A DNA stretch of 64,000 bases. Origin: Quillaja saponaria (Eukaryota; Streptophyta; Magnoliopsida; Fabales; Quillajaceae). The stretch spans positions 19,759,994 to 19,823,993 of the forward strand of contig CM055614.1 in NCBI GenBank assembly GCA_029379385.1, read 5' to 3'. A program made the translations under genes and the position numbers. Position 1 is the first letter of the stretch, and every line of letters begins with the position of its first letter. The notes below the pieces were generated by a model. It saw only the letters and a list, made by a program, of their open reading frames with translations, had not been told where the DNA came from and made no database searches. Below, piece after piece: positions 21,731 through 32,990 of the stretch.

Positions 21731-22767
21731 AAAGTAGAATAAATTACACTTTACCACCTTGTGGTTTGGCTTTTTTCAAATGCATAAACATGGCTTATTT
21801 TGTTCAAAAATACCCTATGTAATATAGACTGACACGTCCTTGGATGGAATCCGTCCAAACTAATGGTTTGTAACAAATTGCCAAAAAACCAAAACTAAGC
21901 ATCAAATTTATAAGTTCATGCAATTGGTTGAATAGAAACCAACTAATAAATCCTTCTCTATTTCTGAATTTCTATCCATCTTTCAATCTTCCTAAGGTTA
22001 ATGAGAACTTAATAGATCTATTATAATTGAAATGGGTTTATGATTCTTTACAATTGATTGCTAAAAATTGGTGAATTTTTGAAGATAATTGATAAAAAAA
22101 ATTAAGATAGCTTATGGGAAGTAAATTTTTAGAAATTGAACCTAGTTTTGCATCAACCTCATTAGTAAAAGAAGCAATTTTCAAATTGAAAGAGTAAGCA
22201 ACATTAACTCAAAATAAGAAAGCTAAGATGCATAAGTTCATTAACTGGAAATACATAAGTTAAAATTCCGAAATCATGAGATTAAATATGATTTATTAAT
22301 CATGAAGGAGATGAAGAGTATACACACCTGGGATGAGGGGTACAGGGTGTTGGGATGCGTGGGGATGCCCCAGTAAGTCCTCATGAATTACCAAAAACTC
22401 ATTTATTTATTTTTTATTTTGGGTGAGGCTTTGGCACGGCTAAAGATTTATGGTGCCGCTGGGGATGGCTTGAAAGCTTAAATCTGAGTTGGTGCTTCGT
22501 AAAAAAAATGCAACCCACATTTTGACATAATTATTCAAATCCCTAACCTGAAGATACTAGATTGAATTGTAGCCCACACCCAAGACTCCTCATGAAAGGC
22601 TTATTTTTAAGGCTCAAGTGGCCTCCAAAAAGGCTTATCCATCCAATACACAATCAAGTAACCAAGGTGAAAACTGATGCGCAGTGGAGAATGCATTATG
22701 CTAAGGGTCTAAATTTGATAGTTCTACTGAAAACTAAGAGGGAGTCAAAGCCCGGGGAGAACGAGTG
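21731..22767. other. No gene; MULE/MITE-like non-coding text
   Basis: From about 21742 the phrase ACCACCTTGTGGTTTGG...CAAAAATACCC and TGGAATCCGTCCAA resembles widespread plant intergenic repeats (compare 50385-50640). The remainder is AT-rich. The last part may be the leader of the following pseudogene. Confidence 0.3.
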
Positions 22768-24371
22768 CGAGCAACATAAACTCAGTTTTCTATGCCGAGT
22801 CGTACCATCCGATTCAAGCTGGGAGCATTGATGGCACAAACATTCTTCCTCACGACAACGCCGTTTACCGAGCACTTCTCTGTTCCTCTGCTGGCCTCTG
22901 TACCTATTGGCTATTGCTATATTTTCAATTTCTTCTTTCTTTTACGTATCTCTATTTTGATCTTCTTCATCAGATACCCATCTTTTCATTTGACTTTTTT
23001 TGTTTGTTTTTGCATATGACCTATTTGGTGAACCTAAGGTTATTGGAGACCCATATTATACCATTTTCGTTGGCGCCTCTCTCACTTCACAACAGAACAG
23101 ACTCTCAGCCAGGTCAAATTCCCCCCCACCATCTCATTTTCTTTTGTTTTGGCTGCATATTTTTGTGTACTTTCTATCTACATGGTTAAGTACCCCTACG
23201 CGACCTTTAATCACTAGAGAGTAGAGAGTAGAGAAAACATAAATACTTATATAGATATGGGATAGATTATGTAACTTTTGTTGTCTTTAAGATATTAAAT
23301 AAAATTCCCTTAATCTTAAAATGAAAAAGAAGAAGAATTAATGTTAATCAAAGCCTGATTTTCTTTTCCTTCACTGCCCTATGATACCAACCTAATGTAG
23401 TTTTGGCTATTATTACTTATGTAGTCAACATGTATTTTCTATACCTCTTTTTTTTTATTTTTTTTTTATTTTTTTTTTTATTTTTTATTTTTTTTATACC
23501 CCAATATGGTTTTGGGAATTCAGGCTATGAGCAAGTATGGTCGGGTGAAGAACTTGCGCTTGGTCAGGGATATTGGTATCGTTATTATCCGATCTTATCC
23601 TCCTTGGTTGTTATTATCAATTAGTTATTGTTCCATGCAGTATATGAGCCTATAAATCTTATCATCTTAAGGTTGTGTAAGATTTCTTAAATTATATCTT
23701 GCAGAGTATCTTCCCCAATTAATCGAGATTATGAGTTATTTCTAATTTTATCTCTCCTAGTGTTGTCCCTTTCGTCAAGCATGACTTTTTTTTTATCATT
23801 AATACTGTCCACTGTCCAAAGTATTTGTTAATTGTCTTCTCGAGCTTTGGTTGGCGTTTTCTAATTGACTGTCAGGTTATAGTATTTGCTTCTTGTATTT
23901 AAGAATGTAAGAAGAACTAAGAACCATATAAGACATCCAGAGTACATTAAAAAAATCTTATTTCTGATTCATTTGACCTAGTGTAATTTTTTTCCCTGTT
24001 CATTCATTTTGAAGTCAGGATTTATGTCCATAATGACTTGCTTCAAGCAAAGGATCTGGAAATAAGATGGAAATTTTAATATTCCTTTTCTTTTGTTATG
24101 TTAGGTTACTCTAGTAATGGAAGCAACTTTTGAACTATGTCGATGATGCTGTAATCATTAATATATTTGTGTTTGGTGCAAATTGTCTTACTGATTTCTG
24201 CACTTTTTAAACAATATATTGTTTAACTTTATTTCTCCGTTGATTATCGGCGGTACATAGGATACACCTTCTCAATTTGCTTGATATTTTTTCCTTGTAG
24301 TAACTGGAGCTTCACGTGGTTATGCTTTTGTTGAATATGAAACTTAAAGAGATATGAAACGTGCATACAGG
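22768..24371 (+). pseudogene. U11/U12 snRNP 35-kDa protein (U11/U12-35K)-like pseudogene, exons 1-4
   Basis: The functional family is an RRM protein of the minor (U12-type) spliceosome. Exons by homology: about 22768-22899 ([19 protein letters not shown] then ALLCSSAGL), 23016-23112 ([20 protein letters not shown], start of the RRM), 23524-23575 (AMSKYGRVKNLRLVRDI) and 24301-24370 (VTGASRGYAFVEYET). Splice sites are mostly kept (GT at 22900 and 23113; CAG before 23524; TAG before 24301). Lesions: the acceptor before 23016 reads AT instead of AG, one base is lost after IFVG, and a TAA follows YET at about 24346. Because introns remain, it arose by DNA duplication, not retroposition. The last exon is at 30263, beyond a Copia insertion. 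I see no convincing start codon. Confidence 0.85.
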
Positions 24372-24632
24372 GTGCTGCTACATTTTAGTTTCTTGAGAAA
24401 TAGTGTTCTAGGACAACATTTGTTATGTTGATAATAGATCTATATAGGAGAGTAGATTGTGATGTTTCTCATGCGGATGTCTGTTTTCCACTTCGAGAAC
24501 CTAATGTAAAATGGAAGTTTTCTTTTGCCTGATTGGTCTGTTGCTCCTACAGGGGTGACATTGTGGAAATTATTGTGGTAATAAATCTTTAACCAATCCT
24601 GAGACAATGCTTTTATTTTACTCTACTAAAAT

Positions 24633-24786
24633 TGTTAAATAAAATAGAATAAAGAAATGATTGTGGTCTTGATTGATATCTCAAAGCCTACACCTATAAG
24701 CTTTATTTATAGTAAATAATAAAACATAGACTTTCACATTTAAACAATGTGGGACTACACAATACAATAATATTATATTCCTAATA
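24633..24786 (-). repeat. Copia LTR type A, left (3' in element orientation)
   Basis: Starts TGTTAAATAAAATAGAAT, ends TTCCTAATA. The minus-strand start is TATTAGG where TGTTAGG is usual; both copies share this change. Adjoining polypurine tract on the minus strand: TCTTGAAGGGGAG (24787-24799). Confidence 0.85.
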
Positions 24787-25304
24787 CTCCCCTTCAAGAT
24801 GGAGCATATAATGTTTAATCTTGTACAAATAAAACCCAATTACCAATCTCAACATTCCCCTTTACTTACGACAATCTAGGTGAAATTTCAATTCGTTTGA
24901 TGAAAATACTGGTACCCATGAATAGTACTCATGTTGACTGAAAAGAGACACAACCATTTGCCAGAAAAATAAAAAGAGCACCGTTGGAAAAATGCACAAC
25001 GAGATTTTCTGGAAAAATGAAAGGAGCATCGCTGGAAAGAGACACAACGAAAAGTTCATGAAGGTACTATTGAACTGTCAAACTCTTTGAGTCGTCAAAC
25101 CCTAAATAGGCTTGAAAAGAAACGTCTTTTAGATGAAAGAGATAATTAGGGATAGAAAAGAAATAATAAGGCTTGAATGGAAGAAATAACTAGGCTTAAT
25201 GATAGCTGGCGGCAAAGCCCCTTTTTCTTCTTCTTCTTTTTCTTCATGAGAAGATTATGGTTCTTTTCAAAATCGGGCCGAGATCGGGCTTGGGTTTCAA
25301 ACCC
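24787..25304 (-). other. Leader-like segment between LTR type B and LTR type A
   Basis: On the minus strand it follows the primer site of LTR B (GGTTTGAAACCCAAGCCCG...) and looks like a 5' leader. It then passes into the 3' end typical of this Copia group (ATTATATGCTCCATCTTGAA). No gag or pol is encoded. Confidence 0.55.
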
Positions 25305-25540
25305 GCTCTGATACCATGTTGATTATAAGAAGAATGTATATTCAGATGATTTTAAATATACAAGAGGGAGCCTCTATTTATAGGCTAAAGTGTTTAACCT
25401 AACATAGTGAACCTAGACTAAATATCAACTAAATACGTAATAGAAATTACACAGAAATAAGGAAACTATAAATAAGGAAGGAAACTATAAATAAGGAAAT
25501 TTGACCCATTAATTAAGCTACCTATATTTACACTCTAACA
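25305..25540 (-). repeat. Solitary Copia LTR type B with its own primer site
   Basis: 25317-25540 begins TGTTGATTATAAG and ends ACTCTAACA. 25305-25316 is the complement of TGGTATCAGAGC. On the minus strand a polypurine tract CCAGCTTGAGGGGGAG lies at 25541-25556. Its sequence is unlike LTR type A, and no second copy is seen in the window. Confidence 0.8.
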
Positions 25541-25574
25541 CTCCCCCTCAAGCTGGAGCATAAAGATTATATGT

Positions 25575-25930
25575 TCAAAGCTTGTTGCATAGATATCGCA
25601 ATCGGTTTCCTGTCAAAGATTTTGTGAATAAGTCTGCTAACTGATCTTCTGATTTTGCATATGTAGTCTTGATTGTATTATCCATAAGCTTCTCACGAAC
25701 GAAATGACAGTCAACTTTTATATGTTTTGTTCGTTCATGAAAGACTAGATTTGATGCAATATGTAATGCAGCTTGATTATCACATACTAACTCCATAGGC
25801 TGTGAGTGCTAAAATCCAAGTTCGTCTAATAGATTTTTCAGCCAAACTAACTTAGTAGTGGTATGAGTCATAGCCCTATATTCAGATTTAGCACTGGATC
25901 TTGCAACAACAGTCTGCTTTTTACTTTTCT
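25575..25930 (-). pseudogene. Copia RNase H, C-terminal pol
   Basis: Reads [22 protein letters not shown], then [32 protein letters not shown] and [11 protein letters not shown]: the conserved end of Copia pol. A stop after DELGF and another after NLVS (about 25932) break the frame. Belongs to the 24633-29958 element. Confidence 0.85.
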
Positions 25931-27203
25931 ATGAAACAAGATTTCCACCCAGAAATATACAGTATCCTGTAGTAGATCTTCTATCAAATTGAGAGCCTAC
26001 CCAATCAACATCGCTATAACCTTGAACTGGAGTAGAATTATGTTTATGGACTAATGTATAACCACGACCATGTCCTCGAATTAGAGTGTGCCCATAATTC
26101 TTATATAATAATCCATTTTCGGGTGCAGTTTTAAGGTATCTTAGGATACGACTAACAGCATTCCAATGAGATGCTCGAGGCTGAGAAAGAAATTGGCTAA
26201 CTATACTAGTTGCAAAAGTAATATCTGGTCTAGTAACTGTGAGATAATTCAGCTTACTAACAAGACATCTATATTGCTCATGATTAGTTAGTAGCTCTCC
26301 CTCATCTAGTACAAGTTTAGTGTTGGGATCCATATGAGTATCTACAGGTTTGGAATCCAATATACCTATATCACTCAAGACATCCAGACAATACTTTCTT
26401 TGAGAAAGGCAAATATCCAATTGTGATCTTGCAACCTCGATCCCCAAAAAGTATTTTAGCTGTCCTAAGTCTTTAGTTTGAAACTTAGACTGTAGGAATG
26501 ATTTCAATTGTTGAATCCCATGATTATCATCACCTGTAATCACAATATCATCCACATATACAATTAAAAGAATTCTACCATTAGGTGTATGTTTATAGAA
26601 AACTGAGTGATCAACAGTACACCTCTGAAGGCCAAAACTAAGAACAACTTCACTAAATCTACCAAACCAAGCTCTAGGAGATTGCTTTAAGCCATATAGA
26701 GATTTTTTCAATCGACACATCATACTGGACTCCTCCTGAGCAACAAAACCAGGTGGTTGCTTCATAAAGACTTCTTCATCAAGGTCACCATGTAAGAAAG
26801 CATTTTTGATGTCCAATTGATAGAGTGGCCAATCAAAAATAGCAGCTAGAGATATAAATACCCTGACAGATGTAATTTTAGCTACGGGAGAGAAAGTTTC
26901 TGAATAATCCACACCATAGATCTGAGTGTAGCCTTTTGCTACCAATCTAGCCTTTAAGCGATCAATAGAACCATCAGGATGAACTTTTACGGTGTATACC
27001 CATTTACATGCAACAGTGGATTTTCCAGAAGGTAAAGAGACCAGTTCCCAAGTACCATTAGTATGTAAGGCATTCATTTCATCAACCATGGCTTGCCACC
27101 ACCCGGGATGAGCAAGAGCATCACTGGTGGACTTTGGAACAGAAATAGAAGACAAAGAGGATACAAATGCATAATATGGTGAAGATAAACGATGATAACT
27201 CAA
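25929..27203 (-). pseudogene. Copia reverse transcriptase
   Basis: A 424-codon open stretch with no ATG of its own, so it is part of the polyprotein. Blocks: WWQAMVDEMNALHTNGTWEL, CKWVYTVKVHPDGS, LKARLVAKGYTQ, LDIKNAFLHGDL, KKSLYGLKQSPRAWF, catalytic YVDD in VYVDDIVITGDD, LGQLKYFLGIE, YRCLVSKLNYLT and RILRYLK. The RT core appears intact; neighbouring domains are separated by stops. Confidence 0.92.
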
Positions 27204-27578
27204 AAAATTATAAATTGGATAAGGATTACGAGTTAAATGAGTACCTCTTCTTAAAATAGGTGGTGAAGCAGGATCCGAGGCACGAGAAGTTATTGGTACA
27301 GAAGGTGAGTCATCAGGTACATCAACAGTGTCTGCTGGAAGATTAGGTAGTGGTGCAGATGATGCATGGTCATTTGGTCCAAGATAAGGAACCGGAAGAG
27401 CCTCAGAGATAGAAGGTGACTCGGGAATAGTCGAAGGAAAAAATGAAGATTCCTAAAAAAATGTGACATCAGCGGAGGTAAAGTAATGATTCTTATCTGG
27501 ACAGTAACATTTATACCCTTTTTGAAGGCGAGGATAACCCAAGAAAATGCACTTAATTGATTTGGAAGAGAGTTTATC
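27204..27578 (-). pseudogene. Copia pol linker between integrase and RT
   Basis: Minus-strand reading gives the integrase tail (FLGYPRLQKGYKC) and a Ser/Pro-rich linker up to the RT, with at least one stop (about 27454). Low-complexity linkers here are normal in Copia pol. Confidence 0.6.
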
Positions 27579-28322
27579 CTATCCAGGTGTTAGATCATGA
27601 ACAAAACAAATGCAACCAAAGATACGAAGTGGAAGTGAATATAAGGGATGATTAGGAAAGATGATAAAATATGGAATTTTGTTATGCAATGTAGAAGATG
27701 GCATGCGATTAATAAGGTAGCATGCAGTAAGTACAACATCACCCCAAAACCAAAGTGGAACATGACCATGAAGTAATAGAGTGCGAGCTGTTTCAATTAA
27801 ATGTCTGTTTTTGCGTTTAGCAACTCCATTTTGTTGAGGAGTGTGAGAACAAGATGATTGATGCAGCATACCTTGAGATGTCATAAAGTGCTGAAATGAT
27901 GTAGAAAAATATTCACGTGCATTATCATTACGCAAAATACGAATAGAAACACCAAATTGTGTTTTAATTTCAGCACAAAACTGTTGGAATATAGAAAATA
28001 ACTCAAAACGATTTTTCATTAAAAATAACCACTTGTAACGATAATAGTCATCAATAAAAGTTACAAAATACTGAAATCCCAAAGATGAACTAACACGACT
28101 AGGACCCCAAACATCAGTATGAATAAGATGAATGGGAGACTTTGCTTTAAAATGACTATGCTTTGGAAATGAAACACGTGTGTTCTTGCCAAGCTGACAC
28201 GACTCACAATTTAAAGATGATAGATATGACAAACGAGGAACCATCTTCTGAAGCTTGGATAGACTAGGATGACCCAACCGACTGTGAATGAGAATAGGTG
28301 ACACATCTGTAGAGCAAGCCAC
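27579..28322 (-). pseudogene. Copia integrase with altered catalytic Glu
   Basis: Zinc-binding part HSRLGHPS...CESCQLGK, then the DDE core: first Asp in LIHTDVWGP, second in LRNDNAREY, and QQNGVAKRKNR where the third catalytic residue should be Glu (NGVAERKN is the usual form). Here it is Lys, so strand transfer would be lost. Then WFWGDVVLTACYLINRMPSS and LRIFGCICFVHD, the usual C-terminal blocks. A stop after LTPG ends the open stretch. Confidence 0.9.
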
Positions 28323-29600
28323 TGAAGATGTAGGTAGTGTGGTAAGATGGTAGAGACCATGTGACTCACGCCCTGTGCCAATCGTTCATCCCGTACGTCG
28401 GTCCTGTATAGTAAAGGAATCATCAATGAAAGTGCAGAACAATTGAGAGAACGAGTCAAATGACTAATAGAAATCAAACTAAATGAACATTCAGGGACAT
28501 AAAGTACAAACTCTAAAGGCAAAGAAGATAATGGTGTAGCTTGACCTATACCTTTAGTAATGGTTGTGGAACCATTAGCTATAGTGACGGTGGAAAGTGA
28601 TAATGGATTACTAATACTAGAAAAAAGTTTCGGATTACTAGATATATGATCAAAGGCACCAGAATCAAGAATCCAAGTGTTAGAAGAGGTCTGAGAGAGT
28701 CAAGCGACAGAATTACCATAAGAAGATTGCTGAGTAGCTTGATACTATAGGAACTTATCATATTTAGTAGCTGATAATGAGACATTAAGAGACTTGTCTT
28801 TAGATGGTGAAACTTCAAGTGAATTGGCTAACTGAACAATATTAGATGTAGGACCTGGATAACTATTCAGTTGGTAACACTTTTCCCTTATATGACCCAT
28901 CCTGTTACAATGAGTGCACTGGGGACGTCCACGACCTCGACCTCCTGCAAGTACTAGAGTGAGAGATTAATACTAAAGAATCAAGAGATGGATTCTCAAC
29001 ATGTGTTACTATTGGAGATGAGATACGTAACAACCGAGCAAACACTTCTTCCATGGAAGGAATAGTAGGACTAGCTAATATCTAATGGTGAACTGGATCA
29101 ATATCAGCTCGAAGGCCATATAGAGTGAGAATCATAAATAGCTTGTCCCTTTGTGCCTCTTGGTCAGCCAGATCAGTAGTAAGAGGTAATATTTCAGCAA
29201 ATTCAGCTTTGACATTCTGAATCTTGCCTAAATAGGTGGACATATCCTGATCAGCCTGTTTTAGATTCAACAGATTAGAAACCACAGTGTAAAAACGTTG
29301 GGTATCATTAGTGTATAAACTTCTGGCTCGTTTCCATAATTCAAAACATGTCTTATATGCCCGGAAAATCTGCACTATAGAAGGTTCAAGGGATGCGCAT
29401 AGTAAACTGCATAATTGGGTATCGATCTTTTTCCAATTGGGTTGTTCAGGGGTTAAAATATCAGCCAATGATTTCGTAAGATGATTTTCATATCCCTAGT
29501 CCCAAAAATCATAACTCAACAGATGCAGCCCAAGACAAATAATTAGATCCATTCAATTTCTCAGTAGTAATAACAGGGGATCTAGAAAACACAGAGATAA
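28323..29600 (-). pseudogene. Copia gag and protease, decayed
   Basis: Gag: ADILTPEQPNWKKID...CSLLCASL, KQADQDMSTYLGKIQNVKAE (29082-29468), with earlier homology SWAASVEL to about 29540 broken by stops. A zinc knuckle CTHCNRMGHIREKC (CX2CX4HX4C) lies at about 28880-28925. Protease: WILDSGAFDHISSN (DSG active site) at about 28640-28680 and PLEFVLYVPECS (28211-28522 region). A stop in DRRTG*TIGTG separates it from integrase. The open stretch 29082-29468 has no ATG; it is the interior of gag. Confidence 0.8.
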
Positions 29601-29792
29601 AAGTACTATGTTTTAACATACCGATTTCAGATTTTTCAGAGGTTGACGTACCAATGAAGAGTACCGATGAACAATATGATAAACAGTACCCCTAATGAAC
29701 AATAATCGTACTGCTGGAATGAAACACAGCAATAAAGAGACACACTAGAAAAAACACAGTAGAAAATAAAAATTATGGTTTTTTTTCCCTAA

Positions 29793-29804
29793 GCTCTGAT
29801 ACCA
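29793..29804 (-). promoter_or_regulatory. Primer-binding site of Copia (LTR type A)
   Basis: Minus strand TGGTATCAGAGC directly after the 5' LTR; complementary to initiator methionine tRNA in Copia elements. Confidence 0.85.
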
Positions 29805-29958
29805 TGTTAAATAAAATAGAATAAAGAAAGGATTGTGGCCTTGATTGATATCTCAAAGCCTATAACCATAAGCTTTATTTATAGTAAATAATAAAACATA
29901 GACTTCCACATTTAAACAATATGGGACTACACAATACAATAATATTATATTCCTAATA
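29805..29958 (-). repeat. Copia LTR type A, right (5' in element orientation)
   Basis: Matches 24633-24786 over its length. A TATA-like TATAAATAAAGC on the minus strand fits an LTR promoter. Confidence 0.85.
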
Positions 29959-30262
29959 TTTTAGCTGGTTTACATAAAAGAAAAAAGTTTTGAAGTTCTA
30001 GCAGAGAAGAAAAAAAATAATTAATAAGATCTGTGTTTGCTAGTTACCATTTTTTTCATGACCTACTAGAAAAGAAATGGAACCTCGGCTCTTTTTTTAA
30101 GGAGTACTCAAATATAAAAACATACAGGACTTAGACCACTTATGCATTTTGTTTAGAGGCATTAGAATTAATAAATTTTATTTTCGTATTTGTTTCTTTG
30201 CTTTAAATATTTTTCCGTATGCCAATAAAAAATGATGTTTTTCAAATTCCCTTATATTGCAG

Positions 30263-30429
30263 GATGCACACCATTCTATCATCAATGATTGTGAAATTAT
30301 AGTTGATTACAACAGACAACAGTTGATGCTAGGGTGGATTCCTAGAAGGTTAGGTCAGTTAAAACATCTGACTTTCTTTGGTGGAGCACAAGATGAATTA
30401 AGGGGCCTGATTTCAATTCATGTGAACTG
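30263..30429 (+). pseudogene. U11/U12-35K-like pseudogene, last exon
   Basis: Begins after TATATTGCAG with [18 protein letters not shown] and [13 protein letters not shown], the end of the RRM and start of the Arg/Gly-rich tail. The Gly-rich continuation is mostly missing: after RRLG the text jumps to GQL, then degenerates to a stop at 30427. Separated from exon 4 by a 5.9-kb intron that holds the Copia element; without it the intron would be about 0.55 kb. Confidence 0.85.
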
Positions 30430-30832
30430 ATTTTCTTTCATGACCTTATCAGTTTTATAATTTTATTGATAATTCACTTATGCATAATTCACTTTTATCA
30501 TTAATAAATATTTTTTTTCCAGTAATTTGTTTCAATTATCAATTAGAAAGTAAAATATTAGCAGATTTGTCTATCAGAAATCAAAGACAAATTCATAATA
30601 GATGTAAGCCATAGTAGAGAAATATGTATGTGAAACATTATAGCATGCCTTTTAATTAGAATCATTTATGATCACCACACGGCCACACCATAAGTTACAA
30701 ATCTAACCATAGCATAACAATGCGTATTTGATGTATTATCCCTGTGGCTGTTTTGCTTCAACTGAGATGATAGCCTATATAGTATTTGAATTTTGTAGAT
30801 TGTCCCATTGAATTCAATACATAAAGAAAACA

Positions 30833-31300
30833 TCATGTAAACGTAATCATAACTACTCTGCTTTCTATGTTCAGAAATAGAGGATATGTTGATTTCGATA
30901 GTAAAAAACAGAGCATATGTTCATGAACTACATTGGAGATCAAATATATGTTCAACTTAGCCACAATCAATATGGATTTTGGAATATATAGGGTACGCAT
31001 ATCGTCGTTTGATAGGCCACCAAACTGAGTAGATTGTTGTATCATTTGGATGATACCTGGCTTGATTTCGAAGTTGTTAGCTTGAATTGCTAATTTTTGC
31101 ATACATAAGTGGAGTCCTTACACCAGAGGGACAACATAATACCCCAAGGACTTGGGTTCTTGGTCATGTTTGGCCATTGCTTTTAGTTTGCTTAAAACTT
31201 AGGCTCTTCGAAGTCTTCGATAGGTTCTTTTGATCTCGGGATCAAAAGGTGCTAGTTCTAAGTTGCGGCTTTTTCACATGCAATGTCCAAGGTTCACCTA
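30833..31300 (-). pseudogene. Gypsy gag N-terminal fragment
   Basis: Minus-strand reading: MQKLAIQANNFEIKPGIIQM, then IQQSTQFGGLSNDDMRTLY, the start of gag in Athila-like Gypsy elements (usually ANNFEIKPAIIQMIQ..QFGGLP.DDP). Upstream leader text lies between it and the primer site at 31375. It decays after about 60 codons, and the rest of the polyprotein is absent. Confidence 0.7.
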
Positions 31301-31374
31301 AAAATACAAAAAATAAGGTTTGAATTAAAACTAATAAAACTTATTATTAATATTAACAATAAAGTAGAAATATT

Positions 31375-31396
31375 TCCCCAGCAACGGTGCCAAAAA
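31375..31396 (-). promoter_or_regulatory. Gypsy primer-binding site
   Basis: Minus strand TTTTTGGCACCGTTGCTGGG, a two-change variant of the TTTTTGGCGCCGTTGCCGGG site of plant Gypsy elements. It places an old LTR to its right and gag to its left, consistent with the gag fragment. Confidence 0.7.
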
Positions 31397-31810
31397 CTTA
31401 ACATGAATTTTTGTAATGCAAGTGCACATTCGTTTGCAATTAATACAATGATAGGAAGATAATGTTCATACGAGGAATTATGCTATGATAATGCTAAGTA
31501 CTGCTATTTTTGGGATTAAATTACAAGTGAATTTGAGATATAAGAATTATATGTGTTAATTGATATTATGGAATTATGGGCATATGTGTATTTGATGTCT
31601 TCACCTCATTGTTGGTTGTGTGTGAATTGCTAAATGTGTAGTGAATGAATCTTGTTAAATGGATTGTTAGATAAATTTGAAAGAAACCGTTAGTGAGTCA
31701 CTTCAAATTATTAAGCATGTCGATGAAGTAGATGCGTGTGAGTGCCTCAAATTGGAAGAAATGGTTGGTGTGTGTAGGATTGAGGAAGTGTTGTGTGAGC
31801 TTCCAAGTAA

Positions 31811-31890
31811 ATTTACATGCTAAATTTGGTGTGTTAATTTAAATGCTAAATTTGATGAGTTATTACATGCTAAATTTGGTGTGTTAATTT
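31811..31890. repeat. ~25-bp tandem repeat, 3 copies
   Basis: ACATGCTAAATTTGGTGTGT at 31815 and 31865 with a variant (AAATGCTAAATTTGATGAGT) between. Confidence 0.75.
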
Positions 31891-32144
31891 GTTAAAAATT
31901 ACCGGTTGTGATTACCTGAGTGATTGGAAACCATGATATGTGAGATTACTTATTGATTATTAACTTGCTATAAGGATGACTAAAAAGAAAATATACTTGA
32001 AATGAAACATGTTCTGTGAATTAGTGATATGTCAATCACGATTCATTCTATTTTAATATGTTGTGTTAGTTTTTGAAATTAATTTATATTGTGAGAAATT
32101 TATATTTGTTAAATGGCATAATATGTTAATGTTAACTCCTTGAG

Positions 32145-32335
32145 GCATACTAAGATGAATAAAGTGAATATCCTAAGACTTAGTGAATACTCTGAGGTTT
32201 ACCAAGATGAATAAAGTGAATATCTTGAAGTTTACTAAGATGAATAAAGCGAATACCCTATAGTTTACCAAGATAGATAAAGTGAATACCCTAAGGTTTG
32301 TCGAGATGGATAAAGTGAATACTTTGAGGTATTCC
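32145..32335. repeat. 33-bp minisatellite, about five copies
   Basis: AAGATGAATAAAGTGAATA recurs at 32152, 32204, 32237, 32270 and 32302 with TTTACC between. The last four are 33 bases apart; the first interval is 52. Confidence 0.85.
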
Positions 32336-32394
32336 AAAAGAGAGTGTTGAAGACTTGAGTACTAAATTATTATTATTATTATTTTTTTTTTATA

Positions 32395-32640
32395 TAATGG
32401 TTAGAAATGGAATTGATGGATTGGATACTCTAATTAGTGGGGGTGTGGCGCTGACTTATTATGACCTCGAGTACAATGGTTTGAATTGGAATTGAAGGAT
32501 TGGATACTCTAGTTAGTGGGGTTGTAGCACTAACTCATTGTAACATACGAGTATAATGGTTTGAATGGAAATTAACGGACTGGATGCCTAGTTAACAGGG
32601 CTAATGTTGACTTTTGGGTTGCATGCCCATTTATTGCATT
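32395..32640. repeat. 79-80-bp tandem repeat, three copies
   Basis: GGATTGGATACTCTA at 32418 and 32497, GGACTGGATGCCTA at 32577; each follows AATGGTT..AATGGAATT and precedes TAGT..AGGG. Confidence 0.85.
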
Positions 32641-32759
32641 ATGTCTTAGAGTTCTCCATGTTTAATGCTTTATAATTATTTTTTTACAAATCACATTTCA
32701 AGAAATGCTTGCGTTTATGATTTTATAAGAGATTTTTCCAATTAAAGTGTTTTACAAAG

Positions 32760-32990
32760 TACTTAATGCCTACCTGGGACACCTTGTAGGTAAGCATTTG
32801 TTACCTTAGTGGTTGTTACTTGAGTGATTGTTACTATACTTAATGCCTATTTAGGACACCTTGTAGGTAAGCATTTGTTACCTTAGTGGTTGTTGCCTAA
32901 GTGATTGTTACCCGAGTGACTATTACATAGATGACTGTTACCTGAGTGACTGTTGCCTGAGTGATTATGGCTCGTGTAACTATGCCTCAA
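32760..32990. repeat. 77-bp duplication followed by ~17-bp repeats
   Basis: ACTTAATGCCTA...GGTAAGCATTTGTTACC occurs at 32761 and 32838. From 32805 on, variants of GAGTGATTGTTACC repeat every 15-18 bases up to about 32970. Confidence 0.8.

Larger units (their letters stand above)
24633..29958 (-). mobile_element. Copia retrotransposon with composite A-B-A LTR structure
   Basis: Outer LTRs (type A, about 154 bp) lie at 24633-24786 and 29805-29958, differing at about seven sites by eye. On the minus strand the 5' LTR is followed by TGGTATCAGAGC (initiator-Met tRNA primer site), decayed gag, protease, integrase, RT and RNase H, and then a polypurine tract. The next LTR, however, is a different one (type B, 25317-25540), itself followed by a second TGGTATCAGAGC and a ~500-base leader before a second polypurine tract and the type-A LTR. 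No target duplication is evident. The insertion lies in the last intron of the U11/U12-35K pseudogene. Confidence 0.85.

Noticed and set aside
23403..23624. 73-codon open frame in the U11/U12-35K pseudogene intron
   Set aside because: Mostly poly(T)-encoded Phe; it includes the real exon only in part.
32145..32335. CRISPR-like array
   Set aside because: Units are contiguous 33-bp tandem copies without unique spacers, in plant nuclear-type DNA.
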